The notes: a model not told the origin generated them from the letters alone. A stretch of DNA of 64,000 nucleotides from Tsukamurella paurometabola DSM 20162 (GCF_000092225.1 NC_014158.1:1-64000); one strand, 5' to 3'; positions 26,548 to 36,657 are shown, numbered from the stretch's first letter. Made by a program: numbers and translations.

Positions 26548-28542
26548 CTAGCGGCGGACCTCGATGGTGATCGAGGCGGAGGTGTCCACGCGCGCCCCCG
26601 CATCCGGCGTGGTCTTCCAGACCTTGTTCTTGTCCCACGGCAGGTTCGACGGTGCCGTGGCCATCACCTGGATATTGCTCTCGGAGAAGCCCATCGCGAT
26701 GAGCGCCGCCTTCGCCGCGCTCGGATCCTGGCCGACCAGGTTCGGCATCACGACGGCCTTCGCCTTGGACACGACGATGGTGATGTCGCTGCCCTTATCG
26801 GCGGTGGTTCCGCCCGCGGGGGTGGTGCGGAGCACCGTGCCCGCGGGTGCGGGATCGTCGACCTCCTGAACCTTGGTGGTGAAGCCCAGGCCCTTGAGAT
26901 TCGCCTCCGCCTGCGAGAGCGCCGTGTTGGACACATCCGGGACCCGGACCTGCTCCTTGCCGGTGCTGACGGTGAGCACGATCGGCGTGTTCTGCGGGGT
27001 GTTGGCGCCGACTGCGGGGTTCGTGGAGACCACATCGCCCGCCTTCACCGTGGGCGAGGCCTCCTTCTTCGGGTCCTTCGCGACGGTGAATCCGGCCTTG
27101 GTGAGGATGTCGCGGGCATCCTTCTCCGAGCGGTTCACCACATCGGGCACGGCCGCGATCTTCGGACCCGACGAAACCTCGACGATCACCGTCGACCCCT
27201 CGGTGGCCTGCGAATCCGGGCCGGGGATCGTGGAGATCACCTGCTCGGCGGGCACCGTGTTATCGGGGACGCGCTTGATCTGCACGTTGAAGCCGAGCTT
27301 CTGCAGCGCGACCTGCGCGTCGCTGGCGTTCTGTCCGATCTGCGAGGGGACGGTCACCTGCTTCGCCTCATCGGGCCCGGCCAGCAGGTACGCCGTGGTG
27401 CCGCCCACCAGGATGATCGCGATGATCGCGGCCGAGATCCACAGCACCAGCCTCGAGCGGCCGCCCGAAGCGGTGGAGTGCTTCGCCCGGCCGCTCGCCG
27501 CCGGCACGGTGGCCACGGCCTCCGTGGGCCGGTCGTCGTCGCCGGTCGGTTCACCCGGCGTCCCGGCGGCGGCCGCGGGAACGGCTGCCGCGGCCGCGGC
27601 GGCTGCGGGAGCGGCCTTCGCGGCCCGACGGGGCTTCGTGGGCTCGGTGAGCAGCGCATCGCGCTCCTCGTCGCTGAGCACCATCGGCGCCTCGGGCTTA
27701 CGCCCCGCGAGCACCCGGATCAGGTCCTGCCGCATCTCACCGGCGGTCTGGTACCGATTCGCCGGGTTCTTCGACAGCGCCTTGAGCGTGATCGAGTCCA
27801 GCTCGGGCGGCACCGTGTCCAGGATCGACGACGGAGTGGGCGGGTCCTCCCGCACGTGCTGGTAGGCCACCGACACCGGTGAATCACCCTGGAACGGCGG
27901 CTGTCCGGTGAGCAGCTCGAACAACACGCAGCCGGCCGCGTACACATCCGAGCGGGCATCGACGGACTCCCCCCGCGCCTGCTCGGGCGAGAGGTACTGC
28001 GCGGTGCCGATCACAGCGGCCGTCTGCGTCATCCCCGCCGACGGATCGCTCATCGCGCGGGCGATGCCGAAGTCCATCACCTTGATCTCGCCGGTGCGGG
28101 TGAGCATCACGTTGGCCGGCTTCATATCGCGGTGCACGATCCCGTTGCGGTGGCTGAAGTCCAGCGCCGCACACACATCGGCCATCCAGGTCATCGCCGC
28201 CTGCGGGGCGATGGTGCCGTCGCGACGCAGCACATCGCGCAGCGTCTCGCCGTCGACGTACTCCATCACGATGTACGGCAGGGGCCCGCCGGGAGTGTCC
28301 GCCTCGCCCGTGTCGTACACCTGCACGATCGTCGGATGATTCAGCGAGGCCGCGTTCTGCGCTTCGCGCCGGAACCGCTCGTAGAAGCTCGGATCCCGCG
28401 CCAGATCCGCGCGCAGGATCTTGATCGCCACGTCCCGCGACAGCCGGGTGTCCCGCGCCAGGTGCACCTCGGACATGCCACCGAACCCGAGCGTTTCGCC
28501 CAGGTCATAGCGGTCGTTGATGCGACGCGGCGGGGTTGTCAT
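26548..28542 (-). CDS. pknB: Serine/threonine-protein kinase PknB with four PASTA domains
   Basis: 664 residues. Kinase domain (about 10-280): P-loop GFGGMSEV, Lys41, HRD 137-139, DFG 157-159, and activation-loop Thr172/Thr174 in the conserved TQTAAVIGTAQYLSPEQ. An Ala/Pro-rich juxtamembrane region leads to one helix (about 365-388), then four extracellular PASTA repeats (about 394-664) that bind muropeptides or lipid II. PknB phosphorylates growth and wall-synthesis proteins. Start ATG 28542 (MTTPPRRINDRYDLG) is set by family alignment; it begins 20 bp after pknA. Last gene of the growth operon. Confidence 0.97.
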   Translation of the reverse strand: MTTPPRRINDRYDLGETLGFGGMSEVHLARDTRLSRDVAIKILRADLARDPSFYERFRREAQNAASLNHPTIVQVYDTGEADTPGGPLPYIVMEYVDGETLRDVLRRDGTIAPQAAMTWMADVCAALDFSHRNGIVHRDMKPANVMLTRTGEIKVMDFGIARAMSDPSAGMTQTAAVIGTAQYLSPEQARGESVDARSDVYAAGCVLFELLTGQPPFQGDSPVSVAYQHVREDPPTPSSILDTVPPELDSITLKALSKNPANRYQTAGEMRQDLIRVLAGRKPEAPMVLSDEERDALLTEPTKPRRAAKAAPAAAAAAAAVPAAAAGTPGEPTGDDDRPTEAVATVPAASGRAKHSTASGGRSRLVLWISAAIIAIILVGGTTAYLLAGPDEAKQVTVPSQIGQNASDAQVALQKLGFNVQIKRVPDNTVPAEQVISTIPGPDSQATEGSTVIVEVSSGPKIAAVPDVVNRSEKDARDILTKAGFTVAKDPKKEASPTVKAGDVVSTNPAVGANTPQNTPIVLTVSTGKEQVRVPDVSNTALSQAEANLKGLGFTTKVQEVDDPAPAGTVLRTTPAGGTTADKGSDITIVVSKAKAVVMPNLVGQDPSAAKAALIAMGFSESNIQVMATAPSNLPWDKNKVWKTTPDAGARVDTSASITIEVRR

Positions 28543-28562
28543 CGGTTGTCGTCCGTTATCCG

Positions 28563-29957
28563 TTAGTTCCTGCAGGGGAGGGGGATTCCGAGGATGCCGG
28601 TGCACGTCGGCGTGGTCGTCGGCTCACCGCCGGTGATCGGCGGATCCGAGGTCGTCGTCGGCGGCGGAGTGGTGGTGGGCGGCGGGGGCGGCGGGGATGC
28701 CGTCGACGTCTCCGTCACCGTTCGGGTCGGCGGCGGGGGAGCCTGTGTGGTCTGCCGCGCCGAGGTGGCCGCACCCGTGGGCGGCGGCGCCGTCAGGGTG
28801 GGCTCCGTCGGCGTGGTCGGGGCCGGATCGTCGCCCCCGCCGCTGATCAGCAGGTAGCCACCGATGATCGCGGCCGCGGCGAGCAGCAGCAGCACCGAGA
28901 CACCGAGGATCGTCTTCTGGCTCCTGGTCCAGCCGTCGCTGTCGTACTGCGTGGGCGTCGCGGCGGCTGCGGCCCGCGGAGTCGGCGACGAGTTCCGGTT
29001 ACCGGTGACCGGCTGCGGACCCGGGCGCGGCTGCGGGGGAACCACCGTGGTGGCGGCGGTCGCCGCCTCCCGCGAGGCCGCGGTCGCGCCGCCGGTCCAG
29101 CCGCGCGGCATGGGCGGACGCTGGCCCGCCTTCACCGTGGCGACGGCGTCGGCGAACTCGCCGCCGTTCGCGTAGCGCTGCCGAGGATCCTTGACCAGCG
29201 TCAGCGTGATCAGCTCCCGCACCGGTGCGGGCAGGTCCGGCGGCAGCGGGTCGGGCTGGTCCCGGATGTGCTTCATCGCGACCGTGATGGCACCGTCGCC
29301 CGAGAAGGGGCGCTTTCCGGCGAGGCATTCGTAGCCCACCACACCCAGCGAGTACACGTCCGACGCAGCGGTGGCGTCCTCGCCCGAGGCCTGCTCCGGC
29401 GAAATGTACTGGGCGGTGCCCATCACCATGCCGGTCTTGGTGACCGGTGCCGCGTCGACCGCCTTGGCGATACCGAAGTCGGTGATCTTCACCTGGCCGG
29501 TCGGCGTGATCATGATGTTGCCCGGCTTGACGTCGCGGTGCACCAGACCGGCGCTGTGCGCGACCTGCAACGCGCGACCGGTCTGCTCCAACAGGTCCAG
29601 GGCCTGCGCCTCGCTGAGGTGACCCAGGCGCGAGAGCACGGCGTTGAGCGGCTCGCCGTTGACCAGCTCCATCACCAGGTACGCCAGCGGGGCGCCACCG
29701 GCCTGGTCCTGCGTCTCGCCGTAGTCGTAGACCCCGGCGATACCGGGGTGGTTCAATGCGGCCGTGGTGCGCGCCTCGTTGCGGAACCGGGCCAGGAACT
29801 CCTGGTCCTCGGAGAACTCGGCCTTGAGCACCTTGATCGCCACGCGGCGGTCCAGCCGCGTGTCCATCGCCTCCCACACCTGACCCATACCGCCGGTGGC
29901 GATGAGCCGGAGCAGTTCATACCGGTCGGCGATTATGGAGCCCGTCTGCAGACTCAT
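28563..29957 (-). CDS. pknA: Serine/threonine-protein kinase PknA
   Basis: 464 residues. Kinase domain (about 12-275) has the Gly-rich loop ATGGMGQVW, Lys42, HRD at 140-142, DFG at 160-162 and [11 protein letters not shown] disordered Pro/Ala linker follows, one membrane helix at 350-371, and a short extracellular tail rich in Pro and Thr with no PASTA repeats, as in mycobacterial PknA. It controls cell shape and division with PknB. Its ATG overlaps the pbpA stop by one base (TGATG), so translation is coupled. Confidence 0.96.
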   Translation of the reverse strand: MSLQTGSIIADRYELLRLIATGGMGQVWEAMDTRLDRRVAIKVLKAEFSEDQEFLARFRNEARTTAALNHPGIAGVYDYGETQDQAGGAPLAYLVMELVNGEPLNAVLSRLGHLSEAQALDLLEQTGRALQVAHSAGLVHRDVKPGNIMITPTGQVKITDFGIAKAVDAAPVTKTGMVMGTAQYISPEQASGEDATAASDVYSLGVVGYECLAGKRPFSGDGAITVAMKHIRDQPDPLPPDLPAPVRELITLTLVKDPRQRYANGGEFADAVATVKAGQRPPMPRGWTGGATAASREAATAATTVVPPQPRPGPQPVTGNRNSSPTPRAAAAATPTQYDSDGWTRSQKTILGVSVLLLLAAAAIIGGYLLISGGGDDPAPTTPTEPTLTAPPPTGAATSARQTTQAPPPPTRTVTETSTASPPPPPPTTTPPPTTTSDPPITGGEPTTTPTCTGILGIPLPCRN

Positions 29958-31471
29958 CAGTTCCCCTGCCCGTTCACCGCGGCGCCTATCACCGCACGTC
30001 CAATGGGCGCCGCGAGCGACCCACCGGTCGCCTGCTCGCCCTGATTTCCACCGTTCTCAATGATGACCGACACCGCGACCTTCGGGTCGTTGACCGGGCC
30101 GTACCCGATGTACCAGGCGTGCGGCGCCTCGCCGCCCTTCTGGCCCTCGGAGTGCTCCGCGGTGCCCGTCTTCGACGCGATCGAGACGCTGCCTCCCGAG
30201 CCCTTGGTGTTGCGCTCCGAGGCGACCATCAGCTCCCGCATCTGCGCCGCGACCTCCGGGCTCAGCGCCTGTCCCTGCCGCTTCGGGGAGGTGGTCGCGA
30301 TCGTGGAGAGGTCGGGCGACTGCAGGCTGTCCACCAGGTACGGCTGCATCCGGATACCGCCGTTGGCCAGGGTCGCCGCGATCACCGCGTTCTGCAGCGG
30401 GGTCAGCGCCACGTCGAGCTGACCGATCGCCGACTGCCCCACCTGCGCGGGGTAGGACAGCGGGCCGGTCACCGACTGCGACACGGGCAGCGGGATGGGT
30501 TCGGGCGAGCTGTTCACGCCGAAGTTGTTCGCCATCTGCTTGATCGCCTCTCCTCCGTCCTGCATCTTCTGGGTGGACAGGTCCACGAACGCGGTGTTGC
30601 ACGAGTACTGGAACGCCTGCAACAGGCTGACGGTACCGCCCGACGAATCCGGGCACGTCATCCCTGCGTAGTTCTGCAGAGTGGTGCCACCGCCGCCCGG
30701 GAGGGTGATCTGCTTGTCGGCGGTCAGGCGGGTGTTCAGATCGATCCCGCGGCCCTGGCTCAACGCCGCCGCGGTGGTGATCACCTTGAAGGTCGAGCCG
30801 GGCGGGTACAGCTGCGATGTGGCCCGGTTCAACATGGGCTGATCGGGATCCTTGGTGAGGTTCTGCCAGGCCGCGCTGACCACGCTCGGATCGTGGGAGG
30901 ACAGCGGGTTGGGGTCGTAGCTCGGGGTCGAGACCATCGCGAGGATCTTCCCGGTCTGCGGTTCCATCGCCACCACGGAGCCGTGGCAGGGCCCCTTGGC
31001 GCCGCACGCCGAGATCAAGCGCTCGTAGGCGATGCGCTGCATCACCGGGTTGATCGTGGTGACCACGTTGCCGCCGCGCGGATCGCGACCGGACAGGGTG
31101 TCGACGATGCGCCGGCCGAACAGGCGGTCGTCGCTGCCGTTGAGGATCGATCCCTCGGCGTGCTCTAGCGCACCGGCGCTGTAGACCATGGAGTAATAGC
31201 CGGTGACGGGGGCGTACGCCGGCGCGAGGTCCTTCGGGTAGGTGCGCAGGTACTTGTACCGGTCGTCGGTGGGCACCGACTGGGCCATCACCTGGCCGCC
31301 CGCGAGGATCGAGCCCCGCTGGCGCGAGTACTCGTCGAGCAGGACCCGCTCGTTGCGCGGGTCGGAACGGAGCTCGTCGGCCTTGAAGACCTGCACATAG
31401 GTGGCGTTCGCGAGGAGCGCGACCACGAGCAGGACCACGACGACGGAGACGCGGCGGATCGGTGTATTCAT
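29957..31471 (-). CDS. pbpA: Penicillin-binding protein A (class B transpeptidase)
   Basis: 504 residues: N-terminal anchor helix (about 7-24), then an extracytoplasmic dimerisation and transpeptidase domain. Active-site motifs are Ser226-TF-Lys229 (PPGSTFKV), SCN at 290-292 and KTG at 434-436. It crosslinks peptidoglycan at division or elongation sites and is regulated by the adjacent kinases. Overlaps rodA by 4 bases and pknA by 1. Its [18 protein letters not shown] stretch is typical of PBP2-like enzymes. Confidence 0.96.
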   Translation of the reverse strand: MNTPIRRVSVVVVLLVVALLANATYVQVFKADELRSDPRNERVLLDEYSRQRGSILAGGQVMAQSVPTDDRYKYLRTYPKDLAPAYAPVTGYYSMVYSAGALEHAEGSILNGSDDRLFGRRIVDTLSGRDPRGGNVVTTINPVMQRIAYERLISACGAKGPCHGSVVAMEPQTGKILAMVSTPSYDPNPLSSHDPSVVSAAWQNLTKDPDQPMLNRATSQLYPPGSTFKVITTAAALSQGRGIDLNTRLTADKQITLPGGGGTTLQNYAGMTCPDSSGGTVSLLQAFQYSCNTAFVDLSTQKMQDGGEAIKQMANNFGVNSSPEPIPLPVSQSVTGPLSYPAQVGQSAIGQLDVALTPLQNAVIAATLANGGIRMQPYLVDSLQSPDLSTIATTSPKRQGQALSPEVAAQMRELMVASERNTKGSGGSVSIASKTGTAEHSEGQKGGEAPHAWYIGYGPVNDPKVAVSVIIENGGNQGEQATGGSLAAPIGRAVIGAAVNGQGN

Positions 31472-32895
31472 ACGCGCTTCACGATCTCGGTGGGCCGGTC
31501 GGGGACCGGTGCACCGGGCTTGCGCGTGACCTTGGGTTCACGAGCCGCGTTCGAGATCCGCAGCAACAGGGCGATGAGTGCGTAGTTGGTCAGCAGCGAC
31601 GAACCGCCGTAGCTGACGAAGGGCGTGGTCAGACCGGTCAGTGGGATCAGCTTGGTGACGCCGCCGACCACCACGAACAGCTGGATCGCGACAGTGGACG
31701 CGAGTCCGGCGGCCAGCAGCTTGCCGAAGCTGTCGCGCACCGTCAGGCTGATCCGGAAGGCGCGGAAGATGAGGATCAGGAACAGCATCAATACCGCAGC
31801 GAGACCGATGAGGCCCAGCTCCTCACCGATCGCCGAGATGATGAAGTCGGTCGACGCGAAGGGCACCATGGTGGGCCGGCCGGAGCCGAGGCCGGTGCCG
31901 GCGAGACCGCCCGTGGCCAAGGAGAACAGTGACTGCGCGGGCTGGAAACCGATGTCCTCGTAGTGGTCGAAGGGGTGCAGCCACACTTCCACGCGCACCC
32001 GCAGGTGGCTGAACAGGAAATACGCGGCTACGGCGCCGACCACGGCCAGTGCCAGGCCCACGACCACCCAGCCGACGCGCTCGGTGGCGATGTACACCAT
32101 CGCGAGCACGGTGAAGAAGATCAGCAGCGGGGTGCCGAGGTCGTTGGCGTAACCCAGCACCGCGAGGGCCACGATCCACACCAGCAGGAGCGGTGCCAGG
32201 TCGCGGGGGCGGGGTAGATCGATGCCGAGCACGCGCCGTCCGGCGGTGGTGAACAGGTCGCGCTTGGACACCAGGAAGGCCGCGGTGAAGATGATCAGCA
32301 GGATCTTGCTGATCTCGCTCGGCTGGATGCTGAACAGCGGCGTCTTGATCCAGTTCTTGGAGCCGTTGATCTCCGACAGGCTGGCGGGCAGCAGCGCGGG
32401 CAACGCCAGGAGGATCAGGCCGACGAGGCCGATCGTGTACGCGTATTTGGCCAGTGTGCGGTGATCGCGCAGCAGCGCGAGGATCGCGACCAGCACGGCC
32501 ACACCCATCAGCGTCCACAGGATCTGCTGATTGGCTTCGTTGATCTCCTGGATCCGGCCGTTCTCGCCGTGCGCGCGACCCAGGTCGAGCCGGTGGATCA
32601 GTACCAGTCCGAGCCCGTTGAGCAGGGCCACCACGGGCAGGATCAGCGGGTCGGCGTAGGGCGCGAACCGGCGCACCGCCACGTGCGCCGCGGCGTACAG
32701 CACGACGAACGCGACGACGTACTTGGCGAGATCCCAGCTGATGGTCTGCTTCTGGGCCCACTCGACGATCGCGAGCGACGCGCCGGTGATCACCGTCGCG
32801 GCACCGAGCAGCACGAGTTCCCGTGAGCGGGATCCGCGGTTCGGGTCGAGCGCGAGGCCGCTTCCGGGGGTGTTGGTAGCGGTTGCGGACGTCAC
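31468..32895 (-). CDS. rodA: SEDS peptidoglycan glycosyltransferase RodA
   Basis: 475-residue polytopic membrane protein of the FtsW/RodA/SpoVE family. Key motifs are INGSKNWI, FSIQPSEISKILLIIF, GNDLG-like YANDLGTPLL, and the C-terminal LTTPFVSYGGSSLL. It polymerises lipid II glycan chains together with its partner class B PBP, here the next gene, pbpA. The basic cytoplasmic tail (EPKVTRKPGAPVPDRP) may be phosphorylated. Overlaps pstP and pbpA by 4 bases each. Confidence 0.96.
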   Translation of the reverse strand: MTSATATNTPGSGLALDPNRGSRSRELVLLGAATVITGASLAIVEWAQKQTISWDLAKYVVAFVVLYAAAHVAVRRFAPYADPLILPVVALLNGLGLVLIHRLDLGRAHGENGRIQEINEANQQILWTLMGVAVLVAILALLRDHRTLAKYAYTIGLVGLILLALPALLPASLSEINGSKNWIKTPLFSIQPSEISKILLIIFTAAFLVSKRDLFTTAGRRVLGIDLPRPRDLAPLLLVWIVALAVLGYANDLGTPLLIFFTVLAMVYIATERVGWVVVGLALAVVGAVAAYFLFSHLRVRVEVWLHPFDHYEDIGFQPAQSLFSLATGGLAGTGLGSGRPTMVPFASTDFIISAIGEELGLIGLAAVLMLFLILIFRAFRISLTVRDSFGKLLAAGLASTVAIQLFVVVGGVTKLIPLTGLTTPFVSYGGSSLLTNYALIALLLRISNAAREPKVTRKPGAPVPDRPTEIVKRV

Positions 32896-34325
32896 GACGG
32901 GCCCCCACGGCAGGGCTCGTCGGGCGTGGAGGTCTGCGTGACCACCTTGGTCTCCGGCGGCGGCGGGGGCGTGAGGGTCTCACCGCCCGGCGGGGGCGGG
33001 GTAGCGGCCGGAGGCGGCGCCGGAACGGGGATGATCTCGGTGCTCACGCGGCACCGGGGGATCAGGTTGTCCTTCTCGGTGAGTGCACGCGCCTGGTTGC
33101 GGGCATCGTCGATCGAGCTGGCGTAGGGCAGCCCGTCGAGGTTGGCGCGGCCGCGCGGGGTGAGGTCCTTGGTGGTGAGGGGGGTGCAACCCATCGATGC
33201 CGCGCCCGCGGTCCCGTCGCCGCCGGGGGAATCGGCGAGGCAGACGACCTCCTGCTGGTCGTGCAGCGATTTGCCGAGGAGGCTGACCTTCACACCGCGA
33301 TAGATGGCGATGGTGCCGTTGTCGGTGGCGCCCACGTAGTAGTTCGAGTTCACCACGGAGCGGGTGGCGATCACGCCGACGGCGCCGCCGATGAGCAGCA
33401 CCAGCAGTACGCCGAGGGCGATCCACTTGCGGCGTGGGCCGCGCTCGGGTTCGTCGTCGACCTCCTGTGCCACCACCCGACGGGGCGCCTTCCGCGGGGG
33501 GCGCAGCGCGGCGGCCCGTCCGGCGGCGGTGTTCGACGGCGGTACGTAGTCCTCGTCGTCCTCGTTGGCGGCGCCGCCCACGATGGGACGGCTCTGGCCG
33601 AAGCTGGTGTCCTCGACGCGAGCCACCACCACGGTCACGTTGTCGGGGCCGCCGGAGCGCAGCGCCAGTTCGATCAGCTTGTCGGCGGCGGCGGAGCAGT
33701 CTTCGACGGCGAGCTCGAGGGTGTCGCCGATGGTCTCGTCGCTCACCACGTCGGACAGACCGTCCGAGCACAGCAGGTAGACGTCGCCGGCCTTGGCCTC
33801 ACGGAGAGTGAGGGTGGGTTCGACCTCGTGGCCGGTGAGGGCCTTCATGATCAGGGAGCGCTGCGGGTGCGTGTGCGCTTGTTCGGCGGTGATGCGGCCC
33901 TCGTCGACGAGGGTCTGGACGAAGGTGTCGTCCTTGGTGATCCGGGTGAGCTGGCCGTCGCGCAGCAGGTAGCCGCGGGAGTCGCCCACATGGATCAGGC
34001 CCAGCTTGGAACCGGCGAACAGGATCGCGGTGAGCGTGGTGCCCATACCGTCGAGCTCGGGATCCTCGGCCACCTGATCGGCGATGGTCTCGTTGCCGGC
34101 GACCATCGCCTCCTCGAGGGTGCCGAGCAGGTCGCCGCCGGGCTCGTCGTCGTCGAGCGGGGCGAGCGCGGTGATCATCAGCTGCGAGGCGACCTCGCCG
34201 GCGGCGTGGCCGCCCATGCCGTCCGCGAGCGCGAGCAGACGGGGACCGGCGTACACCGAGTCCTCGTTGTTGCTCCGCACGAGGCCGCGGTCCGAGCGCG
34301 CCGCATAGCGCAGGATCAGACTCAC
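32892..34325 (-). CDS. pstP: PP2C-family serine/threonine phosphatase PstP
   Basis: 477 residues. The PP2C catalytic domain (about 1-240) has RSNNEDSV, metal-binding ALADGMGGHAAGE (Asp35), GTTLTAILF, HVGDSRGYLLRDG and SGGPDNVTVVV. A juxtamembrane basic region and one helix follow (about 320-342, RKWIALGVLLVLLIGGAVGV), then an extracellular domain of about 130 residues ending in Pro-rich sequence. PstP reverses PknA/PknB phosphorylation. The extracellular part contains three spaced cysteines. Overlaps fhaB and rodA by 4 bases. Confidence 0.95.
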   Translation of the reverse strand: MSLILRYAARSDRGLVRSNNEDSVYAGPRLLALADGMGGHAAGEVASQLMITALAPLDDDEPGGDLLGTLEEAMVAGNETIADQVAEDPELDGMGTTLTAILFAGSKLGLIHVGDSRGYLLRDGQLTRITKDDTFVQTLVDEGRITAEQAHTHPQRSLIMKALTGHEVEPTLTLREAKAGDVYLLCSDGLSDVVSDETIGDTLELAVEDCSAAADKLIELALRSGGPDNVTVVVARVEDTSFGQSRPIVGGAANEDDEDYVPPSNTAAGRAAALRPPRKAPRRVVAQEVDDEPERGPRRKWIALGVLLVLLIGGAVGVIATRSVVNSNYYVGATDNGTIAIYRGVKVSLLGKSLHDQQEVVCLADSPGGDGTAGAASMGCTPLTTKDLTPRGRANLDGLPYASSIDDARNQARALTEKDNLIPRCRVSTEIIPVPAPPPAATPPPPGGETLTPPPPPETKVVTQTSTPDEPCRGGPS

Positions 34326-34786
34326 GGGCGCAGCTCGATCACGGTCTTGCCGACGCGCACCGGGGTGCCCAGTGGCACCCGGGTGGGCGTGGTGACCTTG
34401 TTGCGGGCCAGATAGGTGCCGTTCGTGGAGCCCAGATCCTCGACGTACCAGTCGTCACCGTCGCGGGCGAGCCGCGCATGCCTGGTGGACGCGTAGTCGT
34501 CGTTGAGCACCAGCGTGGAGTCGTCGGCCCGGCCGATCAGCACCGGCTGCTGGCCGAGTGTGATCCGGGTGTTGGCCAGAGGTCCGTGCGTGACCACCAG
34601 GTATTTGGCGGTCTTGCTTCCGCGCTGGAAGAGGCTGCCCCGCGGCGGCTTCGCTTCCTTCTGCTTCGGCCGCAGGCCGGAGGCGAGCCGGGCGTCCGAC
34701 CGCAAGGCGTTGATCACCAGCCAGACGCACAGCCACAGCAGTAGTAGGAAGCCCGCGCGAGTGAGCTGTAGGACGAGTCCTTGCAC
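34322..34786 (-). CDS. fhaB: FHA-domain protein FhaB (FipA)
   Basis: 154 residues. An N-terminal membrane helix (about 5-27, LTRAGFLLLLWLCVWLVINAL) and a basic linker precede a C-terminal FHA domain (about 65-154). Phosphothreonine-binding signature residues are present: GRADDST, ASTRHARL and DLGSTNGTYL. FHA proteins read kinase signals; the mycobacterial orthologue links FtsZ and FtsQ. It is 96 bp downstream of fhaA and overlaps pstP by 4 bases. Confidence 0.95.
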   Translation of the reverse strand: MQGLVLQLTRAGFLLLLWLCVWLVINALRSDARLASGLRPKQKEAKPPRGSLFQRGSKTAKYLVVTHGPLANTRITLGQQPVLIGRADDSTLVLNDDYASTRHARLARDGDDWYVEDLGSTNGTYLARNKVTTPTRVPLGTPVRVGKTVIELRP

Positions 34787-34882
34787 GGTGCCTCCCTCCG
34801 GGCAATGATGCGCATATTCGGCTGGCGCCGCCCGGTCGAGCGGCGCGTGGACGGGTCGGCTGAGGCGAACCCGAGGTGAAAT

Positions 34883-36169
34883 CTACTGGAATCGCACCAC
34901 GATGTCGGAGTGCCCGACTCGGATGCGGTCACCGTCGGCGAGCTCCCAGTTGGACACCGGAACGTCGTTGACGGAGGTGCCGTTGGTGGAGCCGAGGTCG
35001 TTGAGCACGGCCGCGTAGCCGTCCCAGCGGATCTCCACGTGCCGGCGGGAGACGCCGGTGTCGGGGAGCCGGAACTGTGCGTCCTGGCCGCGGCCGATCA
35101 CATTCGCCCCCTCGCGCAGCGCGAAGGTGCGGTTGGAGCCGTCCTCCAGGTACAGGGTCACGCTCTGCGGCTGCTGGTAGCCGCCCTGCTGGCCGTAGCC
35201 ACCCTGGTCGTAGCCGGGCTGGGCGTAGTTCTGGTCGTAGCCGGGCTGCTGCTGGTAGCCGCCCTGGTCGTACGCGGGCTGCTGGTAGCCCTGGTCGTAC
35301 CCGGGCTGCTGCTGGTAACCCTGGTCGTAGCCGGGCTGGGCGTAGTTCTGACCGTAGTTCTGGTCGTACGCGGGCTGCTGGTAGCCCTGGTCGTAGCCGG
35401 GCTGCTGCTGGTAGCCGCCCTGGTCGTACGCGGGCTGCTGGTAGCCCTGGTCGTAGCCGGGCTGCTGGTAACCCTGGTCGTACCCGGGCTGCTGCTGGTA
35501 GCCGCCCTGGTCGTACGCGGGCTGCTGCTGGTAGCCGCCCTGGTCGTACGCGGGCTGCTGGTAGCCGCCCTGACCGTAGTTCTGGTCGTAGCCCTGCTGG
35601 GCGTAGTTCTGGTCGTAGCCGCCCTGCGGAGGCTGCTGACCGTATCCCTGCTGGTCGTAGCCCTGCTGTTGGTAGCCGCCCTGGTCGTCGTACTGCTGTC
35701 CGCCGTGCCGACCCTGGTCGTATCCGGGGTTGTTGGTCATCGAATCGGCTCCTGATTCTGCAGGTGGTCGCTGGGGTACAAGGTTCTGTGGGACCGCATC
35801 GGGATCGACGGTGCCGCGCGCCCGAAATTGTCCGGTATGCAGTTGTGGTGACTGCTCGAAGTGAACGACCACGTCACCATAAGTCTGCCAGCCGTTGTCA
35901 TGGATGTATTCGTCCAGGTGCTTCGAGAACGCCCGGATGGCGAGATCGCGGTCCGCTTCGAAGGTCTGTTGGTCGGTGGGTGAGACCGCGATGACGTACT
36001 TGTTCGGGACCAAGTAGGCACCGTCGCCGAGTGGCTGCAGCGCGTCTTCCGCCTCCCGCTGGAGGGCCGCCTCAACTTCTTGGGGGACGACCTTCCCGCC
36101 GAAGACGCGAGCGAAGCCGTCTCCGACGGCGCCTTCGAGCTTGCGCTCGAACCGTTGCAGGATTCCCAT
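34883..36169 (-). CDS. fhaA: FHA-domain protein FhaA with long Gln/Gly/Tyr repeat linker
   Basis: 428 residues. The N-terminal DUF3662 domain (about 1-130, MGILQRFERKLEGAVGDGFARVFGG) is followed by a repeat-rich linker (about 149-334) and a C-terminal FHA domain (about 335-428) with GRGQDAQFRLPD, VSRRHVEI and DLGSTNGTSVND. FhaA binds phosphorylated MviN and helps regulate peptidoglycan synthesis at the pole. It is the first gene of the kinase operon. ATG 36169 follows GGAGGAAG. The linker of about 185 residues is the striking part, made of YDQGGYQQQP-type units. Confidence 0.95.
   Translation of the reverse strand: MGILQRFERKLEGAVGDGFARVFGGKVVPQEVEAALQREAEDALQPLGDGAYLVPNKYVIAVSPTDQQTFEADRDLAIRAFSKHLDEYIHDNGWQTYGDVVVHFEQSPQLHTGQFRARGTVDPDAVPQNLVPQRPPAESGADSMTNNPGYDQGRHGGQQYDDQGGYQQQGYDQQGYGQQPPQGGYDQNYAQQGYDQNYGQGGYQQPAYDQGGYQQQPAYDQGGYQQQPGYDQGYQQPGYDQGYQQPAYDQGGYQQQPGYDQGYQQPAYDQNYGQNYAQPGYDQGYQQQPGYDQGYQQPAYDQGGYQQQPGYDQNYAQPGYDQGGYGQQGGYQQPQSVTLYLEDGSNRTFALREGANVIGRGQDAQFRLPDTGVSRRHVEIRWDGYAAVLNDLGSTNGTSVNDVPVSNWELADGDRIRVGHSDIVVRFQ
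35168..35725 (-). repeat. Coding tandem repeat, YDQGGYQQQP-type units in fhaA
   Basis: About 560 bp of in-frame, imperfect 24-42-bp units encode Tyr-Asp-Gln-Gly-(Gly)-Tyr-Gln-Gln motifs. Units such as YDQGGYQQQPGYDQGYQQPA recur with near-identical codons, which points to recent expansion by slippage or recombination. Composition is almost only Q, G, Y, P, D, A and N. Confidence 0.85.
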
Positions 36170-36361
36170 ACGACTTCCTCCCTTCCTCAGCGTGTCGTGT
36201 GCCGGTTCTGACCAATCGATGATAGCGGCGCAGACGGCACGACGGAGTCAGCGTAACCCCATTCGTCCCAACCGTCCCTTTGGTAGCACGGCCGCGAGGG
36301 TGGGGGCAAGGGATGTCCCCGCTGGTAGCGAACCGATTTCGCGCCGTGAGAATCCTCGTGT

Positions 36362-36367
36362 TAGTCT
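36362..36367 (+). promoter_or_regulatory. Candidate -10 element for tRNA-Leu
   Basis: TAGTCT at 36362-36367 fits the TANNNT -10 pattern 14 bases before the tRNA. The -35 region (TTCGCG near 36338) matches poorly. Confidence 0.3.
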
Positions 36368-36380
36368 TCTTCGGTCGCTC

Positions 36381-36466
36381 GGGCGAGTGGCGGAATGGCA
36401 GACGCGCTGGCTTCAGGTGCCAGTGTCCTTCGGGACGTGGGGGTTCAAGTCCCCCTTCGCCCACCA
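36381..36466 (+). tRNA. tRNA-Leu (CAG anticodon)
   Basis: Class II tRNA with a long variable arm. The acceptor GGGCGAG pairs with TTCGCCC (final G-U). The anticodon stem CTGGC/GCCAG encloses loop TTCAGGT, giving CAG. The variable arm is TGTCCTTCGGGACG-like. The T-loop is GGTTCAAGTCC. Discriminator A at 36463 and encoded CCA at 36464-36466. Confidence 0.97.
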
Positions 36467-36489
36467 CGAGCAGTTCCACGAACTGCCGG

Positions 36490-36535
36490 ACCCGGGGTCA
36501 CGAACGCAGAAGAGTTCGCGGCCCCGGGTTCTTTC
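36490..36535 (+). terminator. Terminator after tRNA-Leu
   Basis: ACCCGGGG (36490-36497) pairs with CCCCGGGT (36522-36529), with an inner stem CGAAC (36501-36505) and GTTCG (36514-36518), and is followed by TCTTTCGTTTC. It starts about 24 bases after the tRNA. Confidence 0.75.
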
Positions 36536-36657
36536 GTTTCCGGTCGCCCGCGGTCTCCGTGTCTCCTCGGTTCTCGGAATCCGGCCGGACACACCAGACT
36601 ACTGTCACTGATCGTCGCAGTTCGAACGCGATGTGCGGGTACTCCCATTGACAACCC

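Noticed and set aside
32883-34415. A 510-residue plus-strand frame opposite pstP
   Set aside because: Composition and position match a shadow of the phosphatase gene; the minus strand has the PP2C motifs.
35168-35725. CRISPR-like repeat array
   Set aside because: Units are in-frame, lack unique spacers of constant length and sit inside fhaA, so this is a coding repeat.
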